Below, one piece after another: positions 15,089 through 23,719 of a stretch of 24,604 nucleotides of DNA. The translations under genes and the position numbers were made by a program. The first letter of the stretch is position 1; every line of letters starts with the position of its first letter. Source of the stretch: an uncultured Prevotella sp. (GTDB taxonomy: Bacteria > Bacteroidota > Bacteroidia > Bacteroidales > Bacteroidaceae); contig URCI01000046.1 in the NCBI GenBank assembly GCA_900546345.1, forward strand, positions 1-24,604, in the 5' to 3' direction. The notes beneath the pieces were generated by a model, which had not been told where the DNA came from, did not search any database, and saw nothing but the letters and a program-made list of their open reading frames with translations.

Positions 15089-15568
15089 TTATTGCGGATA
15101 GGTCATATTGGCATCGGTCATCTTCATGAGCACCTCGTCGAGGAACTTGCGTGCCTCCCAACGTGCCATCGGCAGGTCGTGGAGCAGGTAATTGCCGCAG
15201 TCGCGCGGTGCAGCTCCCGGAATGTCGCCCTCGAAATTGGCGATGAAGCGGAACGTGCGCTGCATGAGTGGCACGATGTCTATGGGCTTGAGGTCGCCGC
15301 GAAGCAAGAGATAGTTGCCTGTCAGACAGCCCATGGGTCCCCAATAGATCACGCGGTCCTTCCATTCCTCGTCATTGCGCAGGAAGGTGGCGGCCAGATG
15401 CTCGATGGTGTGCAGTGCGCCGGCGTGTACGACAGGCTCGCGGTTGGGTTCTTTCATGCGTATGTCGAAGGTGGTGACCACCTCGTTGCCGACCTCGTCT
15501 TTACGCGAGACATAAATGCCGCGCAACAGTTTTTCGTGATTGATCGTGAAGGATGGAATCTTATTCAT
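15089..15568 (-). CDS. luxS: S-ribosylhomocysteine lyase (LuxS)
   Basis: A 159-residue metalloenzyme that splits S-ribosylhomocysteine into homocysteine and DPD, the precursor of the AI-2 signal. The metal site is complete: His53 and His57 in HTIEHL and Cys124 in PRDCGNY, with Glu56 as general base. Cys81 in GPMGCLTG corresponds to the second catalytic residue, which in many LuxS proteins sits in SPMGCRTG; the Leu after Cys81 is a mild departure. Length is normal. It follows mtnN by 15 bp on the same strand, so the two-step breakdown of S-adenosylhomocysteine is encoded as one unit. I saw no clear terminator after the stop before the repeat island. Confidence 0.97.
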   Translation of the reverse strand: MNKIPSFTINHEKLLRGIYVSRKDEVGNEVVTTFDIRMKEPNREPVVHAGALHTIEHLAATFLRNDEEWKDRVIYWGPMGCLTGNYLLLRGDLKPIDIVPLMQRTFRFIANFEGDIPGAAPRDCGNYLLHDLPMARWEARKFLDEVLMKMTDANMTYPQ

Positions 15569-15583
15569 GATGAAAAGTGTGTA

Positions 15584-16303
15584 TTAAATGTTTTGGACAA
15601 TGCCGTCGACCGCCAGCTTTTTGAGGAAGTCGCGTGTCACCTCGAAGCTGCCCTCGGCCATGCGGTTCCAGAAATCGAAATACTGTGAGGCGTCGGTATC
15701 TTTGAGCGGCACGTCGCTGATGATGCGAAAAGAGATGAAAGGCGTCTTGTAGATCGCGCATACCTGGGCAATGGCACAGCTCTCCATATCTACGGCTGTG
15801 GCAGTGGGGAAGTGGGCGATGATGTCCTGCATCTTTTCCCGTTTGTCCACAAACCAGTCGCCGCTGACGGTGAGCCCTTTGACGATCTTAGCGCCTTCGG
15901 GCATGTCGATACGCAACGCCGTTTCTACCAGATCCATCGGGGCCTTGAAACGGGTGGGCATGCCCATGACTTGTCCGTAAGCCACCTCGCTGCCGCAGTA
16001 GACATCGTGGTAGACACACTCGGCGGCGACGACCACGTCAAGGGGATTGAGGCGTACATCAGCACCGCCGGCACAGCCAGTGGAGATGATCAAATCGGGG
16101 GCATAGTTGTCGATCATCTCGACCGCTCCGATGGCGGCATTGACCTTGCCGATACCGCACTGTTGCAGGATGATCTCAGTCTGACCGATCGTTCCCTTGA
16201 CGAAATCCTTGTGATGATGACGCTCTGTCTGCGTCTCGTCGAGCAATGTCTTGAGTTGGGTGAACTCCTTGTCCATTGCTACAATGATGCCTATTTTTTT
16301 CAC
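15584..16303 (-). CDS. mtnN: 5'-methylthioadenosine/S-adenosylhomocysteine nucleosidase
   Basis: The enzyme (also called Pfs) removes adenine from S-adenosylhomocysteine, giving the LuxS substrate, and from methylthioadenosine. I start it at the GTG at 16303, giving 239 residues beginning VKKIGIIVAMDKEF; this is the usual N-terminus of the family, and Glu13 fits the catalytic Glu of that motif. A longer frame reaches an ATG at 16369, but that would place the start on top of the likely promoter and add an atypical basic extension. Other family blocks are ISTGCAGG, TVSGDWFVD, AVDMESCAIAQVC and FRIISDVPLKDT, the last holding the catalytic Asp. It leads the mtnN-luxS pair. Confidence 0.93.
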   Translation of the reverse strand: MKKIGIIVAMDKEFTQLKTLLDETQTERHHHKDFVKGTIGQTEIILQQCGIGKVNAAIGAVEMIDNYAPDLIISTGCAGGADVRLNPLDVVVAAECVYHDVYCGSEVAYGQVMGMPTRFKAPMDLVETALRIDMPEGAKIVKGLTVSGDWFVDKREKMQDIIAHFPTATAVDMESCAIAQVCAIYKTPFISFRIISDVPLKDTDASQYFDFWNRMAEGSFEVTRDFLKKLAVDGIVQNI

Positions 16304-16366
16304 TTGAAGAAGTTTTTGTATCGTTCTGCGCTTGCAAGTTGCGTGAGGGTGGGCAGAAATCCGGTG

Positions 16367-16374
16367 CAAAGTTA
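16367..16374 (-). promoter_or_regulatory. -7 element for mtnN-luxS
   Basis: On the minus strand TAACTTTG matches TAnnTTTG, about 63 bp before the GTG start. I see no good TTTG at the expected -33 distance, so only the -7 box is supported. Confidence 0.45.
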
Positions 16375-16436
16375 CAAAAAAAAGGCTTTATGGCGACTTT
16401 TAACGTCTGCTTTTTAACTATCATCGAAAAAATATG

Positions 16437-16444
16437 TAACTTTG
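16437..16444 (+). promoter_or_regulatory. -7 element for the yfhO-like gene
   Basis: TAACTTTG matches the -7 consensus, 35 bp before the ATG at 16480. A run of T at 16411-16415 is the only candidate for the -33 box. With 16367-16374 it forms an outward-facing pair. Confidence 0.5.
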
Positions 16445-16479
16445 CCCATAGAAAATAAACGTTTATAGAATATTATGTT

Positions 16480-18972
16480 ATGGAAACATTGAAGAAATGG
16501 CTGCCTGATGTGCTGGCTATTGTCCTCTTTGCCGTCATCGGCTTTGTCTATTTCATGCCTGCTGACATCGATGGCAGGGTGCTCTATCGCGAAGACTCTT
16601 CCGCGGGACGCGGCCTGGGACAGGAAGGCAAGGTCTTCATGGAGAAGACAGGTGAGCGCACACGCTGGACCAATTCCGCCTTCAGCGGTATGCCGACCTA
16701 CCAAGTAGCGCCGTCCTACACGTCCACCAACGTGCTGAGCAAGATGGAAGGCGTGTACCACCTATGGCTGCCTGAGAACGTGTGGTATGTCTTTGCCTAT
16801 CTCCTGGGCTTCTACATCCTGTTGCGCGCCTTTGACTTCAAGCAGTATCTGGCTGTGCTCGGCTCGATCCTGTGGGCTTTCTCCAGCTATTTCTTCATCA
16901 TCATTGCCGCCGGACACATCTGGAAGGTGATGGCGCTGGCCTATCTGCCGCCAATGATCGCCGGCGTCGTGCTGAGCTATCGTGGCAAATATCTATGGGG
17001 ATTGATCGTCACAGCGATTTTCACCGCCTTTGAGATTCATGCCAACCACGTGCAGATGACCTATTACTATCTGTTTGTCATCCTGTTTATGGTGATCGCA
17101 TGGCTGGTGATGGCCATCCGCGACAAAAAGCTGCCGCAATTTGTCAAGGGCTCGGTCATCTGTGCCGTGGGCGCCTTGCTCGGTGTGCTCATCAATATCT
17201 CGAATCTCTACCACACGTGGGAATACACCAAAGAGAGCATGCGTGGCAAGAGCGAACTGGTGAAGAAAAACACCAGCAACCAGACCAGCAGTGGTCTCGA
17301 CCGCGATTACATCACGCAGTGGAGCTACGGCATCGGCGAGACGTGGACGCTGTTGGTGCCCAACACCAAGGGAGGTGCTTCCGTGCCACTGTCGCAGAAT
17401 GCCAAGGCTATGGAGAAAGCCGATCCCAACTTCATGCCTGTCTATCAGCAGATGGGGCAGTACTGGGGTGACCAGCCCGGCACGAGCGGACCTGTCTATG
17501 TCGGAGCCTTCGTGCTGATGCTGTTTGTCTTGGGATTGTTCATCGTCAAGGGTCCGATGAAATGGGCCTTGCTGGCTGCCACCATTCTGAGCATCCTGCT
17601 CTCATGGGGCCGCAACTTCATGGGCTTCACCAATTTCTTCCTCGATTACATACCGATGTATGCCAAGTTCCGTACCGTGGCCTCGATTCTTGTCATCGCG
17701 GAGTTCACGATACCCTTGTTGGCTATGATGGCCTTGAAGAAGATCATTGACGAGCCGGAAATCCTGAAGACCAAGATCCGGTGGGTGTGGGTGAGCTTCG
17801 GACTGACGGGCGGCATCGCCCTGCTCTTCTGGCTGGCTCCCTCGGTGTTCTTCCCTGACTATATCTCGGTGCAGGAGAATCAGGTGCTGGCACAGATCCC
17901 TGCCGAGTATCTCGGTCCGCTGAAAGCCAATCTGACGACCATCCGCGAGTATATCTTCAGTTCTGATGCCCTCCGCTCATTTATCATTGTCGCGCTCGGC
18001 ACGGCACTGCTCTTACTCTATAAGTATAAGAAACTCTCGGCCCAGTTGCTCGTGGGCTGCGTGACGGTGCTCTGCCTCATCGATATGTGGCAGGTCAACA
18101 AACGTTACCTCAACGATGGCATGTTTGTCGAGGCCAGCGTGCGCAACAGCGACCAGCCGATGACGGCCACAGACCGTCAGATTCTGAAGGACAAGGGACT
18201 GGACTATCGTGTGCTCAACCTGGCTTCCAATACGTTCAATGAGAACGAGACCTCTTACTATCACAAGAGCATTGGTGGCTATCACCCTGCCAAACTGCGC
18301 CGTTATCAGGAGATGATCGATGCCTACATCGCTCCAGAGATGCAGAAGATGATGCCGGCGATCTCTAAGGCCGGTGGCGACATGACCAAAGTAGACGGAT
18401 CCAAGGTGTGGCCTGTGTTGAATATGCTCAATGCCAAGTATTTCATCCTGCCGCTGCAGAGTGGACAGACCGTGCCTTTGCAGAATCCTTATGTGCAGGG
18501 CAACGCGTGGTTTGTGGATAAGGTCGACTATGTCGACAATGCCAATCAGGAGATTGAGCGTGTCGGAAAGATCGATCTCCATCACGAAGCCGTGGCCGAC
18601 AAGAAGTTCAGCCAACAGTTGGGCAAGGCTGTCAAGCAAGACGGCACCTCCATGGCTGTCATCAAAAGCTATCAGCCCAACCATCTGACCTACGAGGTCA
18701 ACTCCGACAAGGGTGGCGTGCTCGTCTTCTCTGAGATCTATTATCCTGAGTGGACAGCCACTGTCGACGGACAGAAGGCCGAGCTCGGACGGGTCAACTA
18801 CATCCTGCGTGCCCTCAACGTCAAGCCCGGCAAACACGAGATCGTGCTCGACTTCCATCCTGCTTCCATCCGCACGACGGAATCGTTGGCCTATGTCTCT
18901 TACGGCATTCTCGTGCTGCTTGTTGTCGCTGGCACTGTGCTCGAGCGACGCAAGAACAAAGAGAAGAAATAA
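16480..18972 (+). CDS. YfhO-family integral membrane protein
   Basis: An 830-residue protein with about a dozen membrane helices in the first 500 residues. A large extracytoplasmic domain ends in the conserved block SEIYYPEWTATVDGQKAEL, then a last helix and a basic tail (ERRKNKEKK). This is the pattern of the YfhO family, whose members resemble GT-C glycosyltransferases and in Firmicutes help decorate cell-wall polymers with sugars. An early periplasmic loop (residues 25-90) follows the first helix, as in GT-C enzymes. Which sugar or lipid carrier it uses in Bacteroidetes is not known to me. A HAD phosphatase gene follows 32 bp downstream. Confidence 0.88.
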   Translation: METLKKWLPDVLAIVLFAVIGFVYFMPADIDGRVLYREDSSAGRGLGQEGKVFMEKTGERTRWTNSAFSGMPTYQVAPSYTSTNVLSKMEGVYHLWLPENVWYVFAYLLGFYILLRAFDFKQYLAVLGSILWAFSSYFFIIIAAGHIWKVMALAYLPPMIAGVVLSYRGKYLWGLIVTAIFTAFEIHANHVQMTYYYLFVILFMVIAWLVMAIRDKKLPQFVKGSVICAVGALLGVLINISNLYHTWEYTKESMRGKSELVKKNTSNQTSSGLDRDYITQWSYGIGETWTLLVPNTKGGASVPLSQNAKAMEKADPNFMPVYQQMGQYWGDQPGTSGPVYVGAFVLMLFVLGLFIVKGPMKWALLAATILSILLSWGRNFMGFTNFFLDYIPMYAKFRTVASILVIAEFTIPLLAMMALKKIIDEPEILKTKIRWVWVSFGLTGGIALLFWLAPSVFFPDYISVQENQVLAQIPAEYLGPLKANLTTIREYIFSSDALRSFIIVALGTALLLLYKYKKLSAQLLVGCVTVLCLIDMWQVNKRYLNDGMFVEASVRNSDQPMTATDRQILKDKGLDYRVLNLASNTFNENETSYYHKSIGGYHPAKLRRYQEMIDAYIAPEMQKMMPAISKAGGDMTKVDGSKVWPVLNMLNAKYFILPLQSGQTVPLQNPYVQGNAWFVDKVDYVDNANQEIERVGKIDLHHEAVADKKFSQQLGKAVKQDGTSMAVIKSYQPNHLTYEVNSDKGGVLVFSEIYYPEWTATVDGQKAELGRVNYILRALNVKPGKHEIVLDFHPASIRTTESLAYVSYGILVLLVVAGTVLERRKNKEKK

Positions 18973-19004
18973 GATCATTTACCACCTTATTATATTATAG
19001 CATA

Positions 19005-19790
19005 TTGATCAAATCACTATTTTTCGATATTGATGGTACGCTGGTGAGTTTCCGCACTCACCGCATACCTCAATCGACGGTCGATGCACTCACAGAGGCA
19101 AAGACGCGCGGCGTGAAGATTTTTATCTCTACCGGACGCCCTGTACCCATCATTCTCAACTTGGGCCAGATCGAGCATCTCATCGACGGCTATATCACCA
19201 CCAATGGTGCCTACTGCTTTGTTGGCAAGGACACGGTCTGTGCACACGTGATTTCTCCCCAAGATGTCAAGCGCATCTTGAAAGCGTGTGACGATTTTGA
19301 CCGTGCCGCTGTCGTTGTGGGCAGAAAGACGCTTGCTGTTTATAACAATCAACCCATCGTGGAGACATCGTTCGGCGAAGCTTTGGGACTGGGCCCTATA
19401 GCGTTTGATGATCTTGACAACGTGCTTGCGCAAGGTGTCATGCAGGTCACTCCGTTCATCACGGAGGAAGAAGAGCGGAGACTCATGCCCACTATTCCGC
19501 ATTGTGTCTCAGGCCGCTGGTGCCATGACTTCGTGGACATCACCGACGAGAAAGCCGACAAAGGCAAAGGACTCCTGTCCATGGCTGCCTATGAGCATTT
19601 TGGTGTGGAGGAGACAATGGCCTTTGGCGACGGAGGCAACGACATCCCTATCATCCGTCAGGCCGGTATCGGTGTGGCAATGGGCAATGGCGGAGACAAC
19701 GTCAAGGCCGCTGCTGACTATGTCACAACCACGGTCGATGATGATGGCGTGAGGAATGCGCTCATCCATTTTGGTGTGATCAACGGATAA
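19005..19790 (+). CDS. Cof-type HAD-superfamily IIB hydrolase
   Basis: A 261-residue phosphatase of the HAD IIB (Cof) class, which usually acts on small sugar phosphates or cofactor phosphates. Motif I is FDIDGT with Asp8 (nucleophile) and Asp10; motif II is STGRP; motif IV is GDGGNDIP with Asp209 and Asp213, preceded by DEKADKGKG with the motif III Lys. No ATG fits: the open frame runs back into yfhO without a Met near the domain, so I take the TTG at 19005, which gives MIKSLFFDIDGT and sits 32 bp past the yfhO stop. The insert (cap) domain spans roughly residues 80-180. The substrate cannot be told from sequence. Confidence 0.9.
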   Translation: MIKSLFFDIDGTLVSFRTHRIPQSTVDALTEAKTRGVKIFISTGRPVPIILNLGQIEHLIDGYITTNGAYCFVGKDTVCAHVISPQDVKRILKACDDFDRAAVVVGRKTLAVYNNQPIVETSFGEALGLGPIAFDDLDNVLAQGVMQVTPFITEEEERRLMPTIPHCVSGRWCHDFVDITDEKADKGKGLLSMAAYEHFGVEETMAFGDGGNDIPIIRQAGIGVAMGNGGDNVKAAADYVTTTVDDDGVRNALIHFGVING

Positions 19791-19860
19791 AATGGTGTGA
19801 GTCACATCTTTGAAAAGTTGAAAATTACGTAAAAAACATACTTCTTTTAGAAAAAAGCAG

Positions 19861-19868
19861 TAATTTTG
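19861..19868 (+). promoter_or_regulatory. -7 element upstream of the MaoC-like gene
   Basis: TAATTTTG matches TAnnTTTG, 27 bp before the ATG at 19896. No TTTG lies at the expected -33 distance, so the promoter is only partly supported. Confidence 0.45.
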
Positions 19869-19895
19869 CCGAAAAATCATTAGTTACGGACATAC

Positions 19896-20360
19896 ATGGA
19901 AAAACTCGTTATCAATTCCTTTGAGGAATTTGCTTCGTATGAAGGTCAACAGTTAGGTATTTCAGACTGGTTGCTGGTCGATCAGAATCGCATCAATCAG
20001 TTTGCTGATGCCACGCTCGACCATCAGTGGATCCACGTCGATGTGGAGCGTGCCAAGAAGGAGAGTCCTTATAAGAGCACAATTGCCCATGGCTATCTGA
20101 CGCTGTCTCTGCTGCCCCACCTTTGGGGAGAGATCATCGAGGTGAACCATCTGAAGATGATGGTCAACTATGGTATGGACAAGATGCGCTTTGGTGTTCC
20201 TGTGATCACCGGCAGTCGCATCCGCTTGAATGCGAAGCTCGACAAGATCGAGAACCTGCGCGGCATCTGCAAGGCTTACATCGGTTTCAAGATCGAAATC
20301 GAAGGTCAGCGCAAGCCCGCACTGCAGGGCGAGGCTCAGTTCTTGTATTATTTTGAATAA
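19896..20360 (+). CDS. MaoC-like dehydratase ((R)-specific enoyl-CoA hydratase type)
   Basis: A 154-residue single hot-dog-fold protein. The hydratase signature is present: FADATLDHQWIHVD, with the catalytic Asp and His of the D-x4-H pattern, followed by TIAHGYLTLSLLP. The C-terminal half has the hot-dog strands (GSRIRLNAKLDKIE, CKAYIGFKIEIEGQ). Such enzymes add water to trans-2-enoyl-CoA with R stereochemistry, though the physiological substrate in this organism is unknown. It starts a short rightward run with the DUF4250 gene (2-bp gap) and glmS. Confidence 0.92.
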   Translation: MEKLVINSFEEFASYEGQQLGISDWLLVDQNRINQFADATLDHQWIHVDVERAKKESPYKSTIAHGYLTLSLLPHLWGEIIEVNHLKMMVNYGMDKMRFGVPVITGSRIRLNAKLDKIENLRGICKAYIGFKIEIEGQRKPALQGEAQFLYYFE

Positions 20361-20362
20361 GC

Positions 20363-20551
20363 ATGGATCATTTACCGAGAGACCCGGCCATGCTGGTGTC
20401 GGCTGTGAATATGTTGTTGCGCGATGAAGAGTTTGATTCTTTATCGGAGCTATGTTATTGTTTTAATTGTGAACCTGCTCAGCTCAAGCGCTATCTCTCC
20501 GAGCACGGCTTTGCTTGGAACGAGGGTCAGAAGCAGTTCAAAGAGTGCTGA
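20363..20551 (+). CDS. DUF4250 domain protein
   Basis: A 62-residue protein matching DUF4250, a small family of anaerobes. The hallmark LPRDPAMLVSAVNMLLRDEEFDSLSELC is split here as LPRDPAMLVSAVNMLLRD and FDSLSELC, followed by a helical region and the C-terminal NEGQKQF. It looks like a small helix-turn-helix fold, but no function has been established that I know of. Its ATG is 2 bp past the MaoC stop, so the two are almost surely co-transcribed. Confidence 0.88.
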   Translation: MDHLPRDPAMLVSAVNMLLRDEEFDSLSELCYCFNCEPAQLKRYLSEHGFAWNEGQKQFKEC

Positions 20552-20609
20552 GACCGGCTGCGCGGGAGTAGGGTTCTGAAACGATCAGTTTCTTAATTGC
20601 TAATTGTTT

Positions 20610-22454
20610 ATGTGTGGAATAGTAGGATATATTGGCCAACGTCAGGCCTATGAAATATTGATTGGTGGTCTTCACCGTTTGGAATACCGTGGCTACGACT
20701 CTGCGGGTGTGGCACTTATCAATGGTGAGGATCAGCTCAATGTGTATAAGGCCAAAGGCAAGGTGGCTGATCTCGAGACGGCAGCGACAGGCAAGGACTG
20801 CTCCGGCTCGGTGGGCATCGCTCATACGCGGTGGGCCACTCACGGAGAACCGTCGGTGCGCAATGCCCATCCTCATGTGTCGGACTCAGGAAATATCGCC
20901 CTTGTGCACAATGGCATCATTGAGAATTACGGTGTGCTGCGCAAGCAGTTGGCCGAGAAAGGCTTTACTTTCAAAAGTGACACCGATACCGAGGTGCTCG
21001 TACAACTCGTGCAGTATGCCCAGGATAAGCACAAATGCTCACTTGCCGAGGCTGTGCGTCACGCGCTGAACAAATGCATCGGCGCCTACGCCATCGCCGT
21101 GCTTGACCGCCGCGATCCTCATACGCTTGTCGTCGCCCGCAAGGGCTCTCCGCTCGTGGTGGGTATCGGTAAAGACAACAGCGAGTTTTTCATCGCCTCA
21201 GACGCTACACCGATCGCCGGTTACACCCAGGAGGTCGTCTACCTCGATGATGAGCAGATCGCTGTATGCCAGCCTGGAAAGGAACTGAAGATTATCGATC
21301 TGAAAAACAAGAAGGTAGATGTCAGCGTCAAGCAGATCGACATGGATCTCGACATGCTCGACCGTGGCGGATACCCCCATTTCATGCTGAAGGAAATTTG
21401 TGACCAGCCACGTTGTCTGCGTGACTGCATGAGTGGTCGTCTCTTTGATGACAAGGTCATCCTTTCAGCCGTGCGCAACAACCGAGCCCGTCTGCTCTCC
21501 GCAACTCGTTTTATTATTGTGGCCTGCGGTACGAGCTGGCACGCTGGACTCATCGGCAAGCAGCTCATCGAACACTATTGCAAGATCCCCGTGGAGGTTG
21601 ACTATGCTTCTGAGTTCCGTTACCGCGATCCGGTGATTCTCCCGACCGATGTGGTCATCGCCATTTCGCAGAGTGGTGAGACAGCCGATACGCTGGCCGC
21701 CATCAAGCTGGCCAAGGAGCGTGGCGCGTTTATCTTTGGCATCGTCAATGCTGTCGGATCGAGTATCGCACGCGAAACCGATACGGGCATCTATATCCAC
21801 GTGGGACCCGAGATCGGTGTGGCTTCTACCAAGGCCTTCACCGGACAGCTGACCTGTCTGACGCTCTTGGCCCTTGCGCTCGCCAATGCCAAGGGAACGG
21901 TTGACCACGATGAGTTTATCAGCTTGACTAAAGAGTTGGGGCAGATCCCTGACAAGATCGAGAAGATGCTGAAGAACAACGACTGCATCAAGCAGTTGGC
22001 TCGTACTTATACCTATGCCACCAACTTCCTGTACTTGGGTCGTGGATGGAACTATCCGGTGGCCTTGGAGGGTGCTTTGAAGCTGAAGGAAATCAGTTAC
22101 ATCCATGCTGAGGGATACCCCGCAGCAGAAATGAAGCACGGCCCCATCGCCTTGGTGGACAATATGATGCCTGTACTCTTTATCGCCACACATCACGAAG
22201 GCTATGAAAAGGTGGTCTCGAACATGCAAGAGGTCAAGGCTCGTGGTGGACGCATCATTGCTGTCATCACAGAGGGCGACACCGAGGTGCAGAAAATCGC
22301 CGATGAGGTCATCACTGTGCCACCAACCTTGGCACCGCTGGCTCCGTTGCTTACGGTCATCCCCTTGCAGTTGCTGGCTTACCACATTGCTGTGGAGAAG
22401 GGACTGAATGTCGACCAGCCGCGCAACCTCGCCAAGAGTGTCACTGTGGAGTAG
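20610..22454 (+). CDS. glmS: Glutamine--fructose-6-phosphate aminotransferase (isomerizing)
   Basis: A 614-residue cytoplasmic enzyme that makes glucosamine-6-phosphate from fructose-6-phosphate and glutamine, the entry to peptidoglycan and LPS amino sugars. I start it at the ATG at 20610, not an in-frame TTG six bases earlier, because the glutaminase needs Cys2 as the free N-terminal nucleophile (MCGIVGYIG). The glutaminase domain (1 to about 230) shows RLEYRGYDSAGVA, HTRWATHGEPS and HNGIIENY. Two SIS domains follow, with CGTSWHAGLIGK and SQSGETADT binding the sugar phosphate and HAEGYPAAEMKHGPIAL near the active site. The C-terminus PRNLAKSVTVE is typical. I see no glmS ribozyme-like leader in the 58-bp gap. 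Confidence 0.98.
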   Translation: MCGIVGYIGQRQAYEILIGGLHRLEYRGYDSAGVALINGEDQLNVYKAKGKVADLETAATGKDCSGSVGIAHTRWATHGEPSVRNAHPHVSDSGNIALVHNGIIENYGVLRKQLAEKGFTFKSDTDTEVLVQLVQYAQDKHKCSLAEAVRHALNKCIGAYAIAVLDRRDPHTLVVARKGSPLVVGIGKDNSEFFIASDATPIAGYTQEVVYLDDEQIAVCQPGKELKIIDLKNKKVDVSVKQIDMDLDMLDRGGYPHFMLKEICDQPRCLRDCMSGRLFDDKVILSAVRNNRARLLSATRFIIVACGTSWHAGLIGKQLIEHYCKIPVEVDYASEFRYRDPVILPTDVVIAISQSGETADTLAAIKLAKERGAFIFGIVNAVGSSIARETDTGIYIHVGPEIGVASTKAFTGQLTCLTLLALALANAKGTVDHDEFISLTKELGQIPDKIEKMLKNNDCIKQLARTYTYATNFLYLGRGWNYPVALEGALKLKEISYIHAEGYPAAEMKHGPIALVDNMMPVLFIATHHEGYEKVVSNMQEVKARGGRIIAVITEGDTEVQKIADEVITVPPTLAPLAPLLTVIPLQLLAYHIAVEKGLNVDQPRNLAKSVTVE

Positions 22455-22510
22455 GGGATCGACCATCTGTATGAGTGTTTTATTCGATTGATTAGTAGCA
22501 ATTTTCTTAT

Positions 22511-23479
22511 ATGCAATATTTCATTGTCATTAATGACGTACAGCAGGGTCCGTTTACGATTGACGAGCTGCGTCAGCGCAATATCACATCCGACACACTG
22601 GTCTGGGCCGAGGGTATGCCTCAATGGGTACCGGCCTGGCAGGTAGAAGAACTGCGGCCGCTCTTCTATGGCGACGCACAGCCCGCGCAGCCCGCACCCT
22701 CTCAGTCAACACCGACCCCACCGCCCTATGGCACACAAAGTGCGCCACAGACTGGCACTACGGTTGGTGCCAGCGGACAGGGAACAGGAATGGACGGCAC
22801 TACACCGCCACCCGCACAGCCTGACAACAAGAAGAGCAAGAAAATCCTCACTTACGTGGGCATCGCTGTAGCGATCCTGCTCCTGCTCATGGCCATTATC
22901 AATCCTTCCAAGGATGAGCACCGGATGGTCATCAAAGACCATATTACCAATGGCCTCAATAAGGGATTGAGCGACGAAGACGACAGTAGTCTCTTCTCGT
23001 CTTTTGCCTCTCTCTTCTCCTCGCTTGCCACACCGGTCATCAACAATGCCATTGACAACTTGCTGCAATACCATAACTATGTGTTCTGGTCGACGACGAC
23101 GATCGATATCCCGGGTGCCGGCGAGCAACGTACCTCATTGGGTATCTTCGGCAAAGTGTTTACCTCGGACGAGGCAACGATCGCCGATGCGGTGGCAAAA
23201 GCTGTGAAAGGCAAGGATGATGACAGTGGTTCCTCTACCACAACCATCTTCACGAGTGGTAATGGCAATGGCGATGACGGCAATGGCAACGTCACGACAC
23301 AGGTCACCGACACCATTGAGTCCGTGGGCAACAAGGTCGGACATGCCGTCGTGCATCGCGTGACGAAAGAGGTCAGCAGGGAGATCAAGAAAGAGATCAA
23401 CCAAAACACTGACAGTACGACGGCATCGGGTATCAATAAGATCATCGATGCGGTCGAAAGTTTCCTGAAAGGACTGTAG
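22511..23479 (+). CDS. GYF_2 (DUF4339) domain membrane protein
   Basis: A 322-residue protein. Residues 1-52 form a GYF_2 domain: YFIVINDVQQGPFTIDEL, then TLVWAEGMPQWVPAWQV, the G-P-F and W-x-x-G-M-x-x-W pattern. A Pro/Thr/Gln-rich linker follows to about residue 105, then KKSKK and one membrane helix (ILTYVGIAVAILLLLMAII). The C-terminal part is Ser/Asp/Thr-rich and shows no known domain. GYF-type domains bind proline-rich peptides in eukaryotes; the bacterial version is common in membrane proteins without known role. It lies 56 bp after glmS and is closed by a strong terminator. Confidence 0.87.
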   Translation: MQYFIVINDVQQGPFTIDELRQRNITSDTLVWAEGMPQWVPAWQVEELRPLFYGDAQPAQPAPSQSTPTPPPYGTQSAPQTGTTVGASGQGTGMDGTTPPPAQPDNKKSKKILTYVGIAVAILLLLMAIINPSKDEHRMVIKDHITNGLNKGLSDEDDSSLFSSFASLFSSLATPVINNAIDNLLQYHNYVFWSTTTIDIPGAGEQRTSLGIFGKVFTSDEATIADAVAKAVKGKDDDSGSSTTTIFTSGNGNGDDGNGNVTTQVTDTIESVGNKVGHAVVHRVTKEVSREIKKEINQNTDSTTASGINKIIDAVESFLKGL

Positions 23480-23517
23480 GACGACAGACTTCTTTAATTC
23501 TATTCCGACAACAGTCT

Positions 23518-23564
23518 ACAGCGGACAGAGAAATCATGTTTTTCTCTGCCCGCTGTGTTTTTTT
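23518..23564 (+). terminator. Rho-independent terminator after the GYF_2 gene
   Basis: ACAGCGG/CCGCTGT (7 bp) and CAGAGAAA/TTTCTCTG (8 bp) form a long stem with one mismatch and a 7-nt loop, followed by G and seven T (23558-23564). It closes the rightward run that includes glmS. Confidence 0.9.
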
Positions 23565-23645
23565 GATAGGTATGTTATTTTTGTTCGATAACAGATCATC
23601 CATTTGCTTGATATCCTAGTCTCGATCTTAATTCAGATTAGTTTA

Positions 23646-23677
23646 CTTGTAAAATTGCTTTAAATTTGTTATCTTTG
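23646..23677 (+). promoter_or_regulatory. Promoter of the tricorn-like peptidase gene
   Basis: CTTG (23646-23649), a 20-bp spacer and TATCTTTG (23670-23677) match the consensus with one mismatch in the -33 box. The ATG at 23720 is 42 bp further on. Confidence 0.6.
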
Positions 23678-23719
23678 CATCATCGTTTATTACTTTGTAA
23701 AAGAATAGAAGATTCTACT

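Noticed and set aside
16304..16369. 22-residue N-terminal extension of MtnN from an ATG at 16369
   Set aside because: It would cover the -7 box at 16367-16374 and adds a basic stretch not seen in the family; the GTG at 16303 fits better.
18750..19004. N-terminal extension of the HAD hydrolase into yfhO
   Set aside because: The frame is open but overlaps yfhO in another frame, and its translation is unlike any HAD N-terminus; the TTG at 19005 gives the normal start.
20552..20609. glmS ribozyme or riboswitch leader
   Set aside because: The 58-bp gap is too short for the ribozyme, and I saw no conserved core. Only a small GAAAC/GTTTC hairpin is present.
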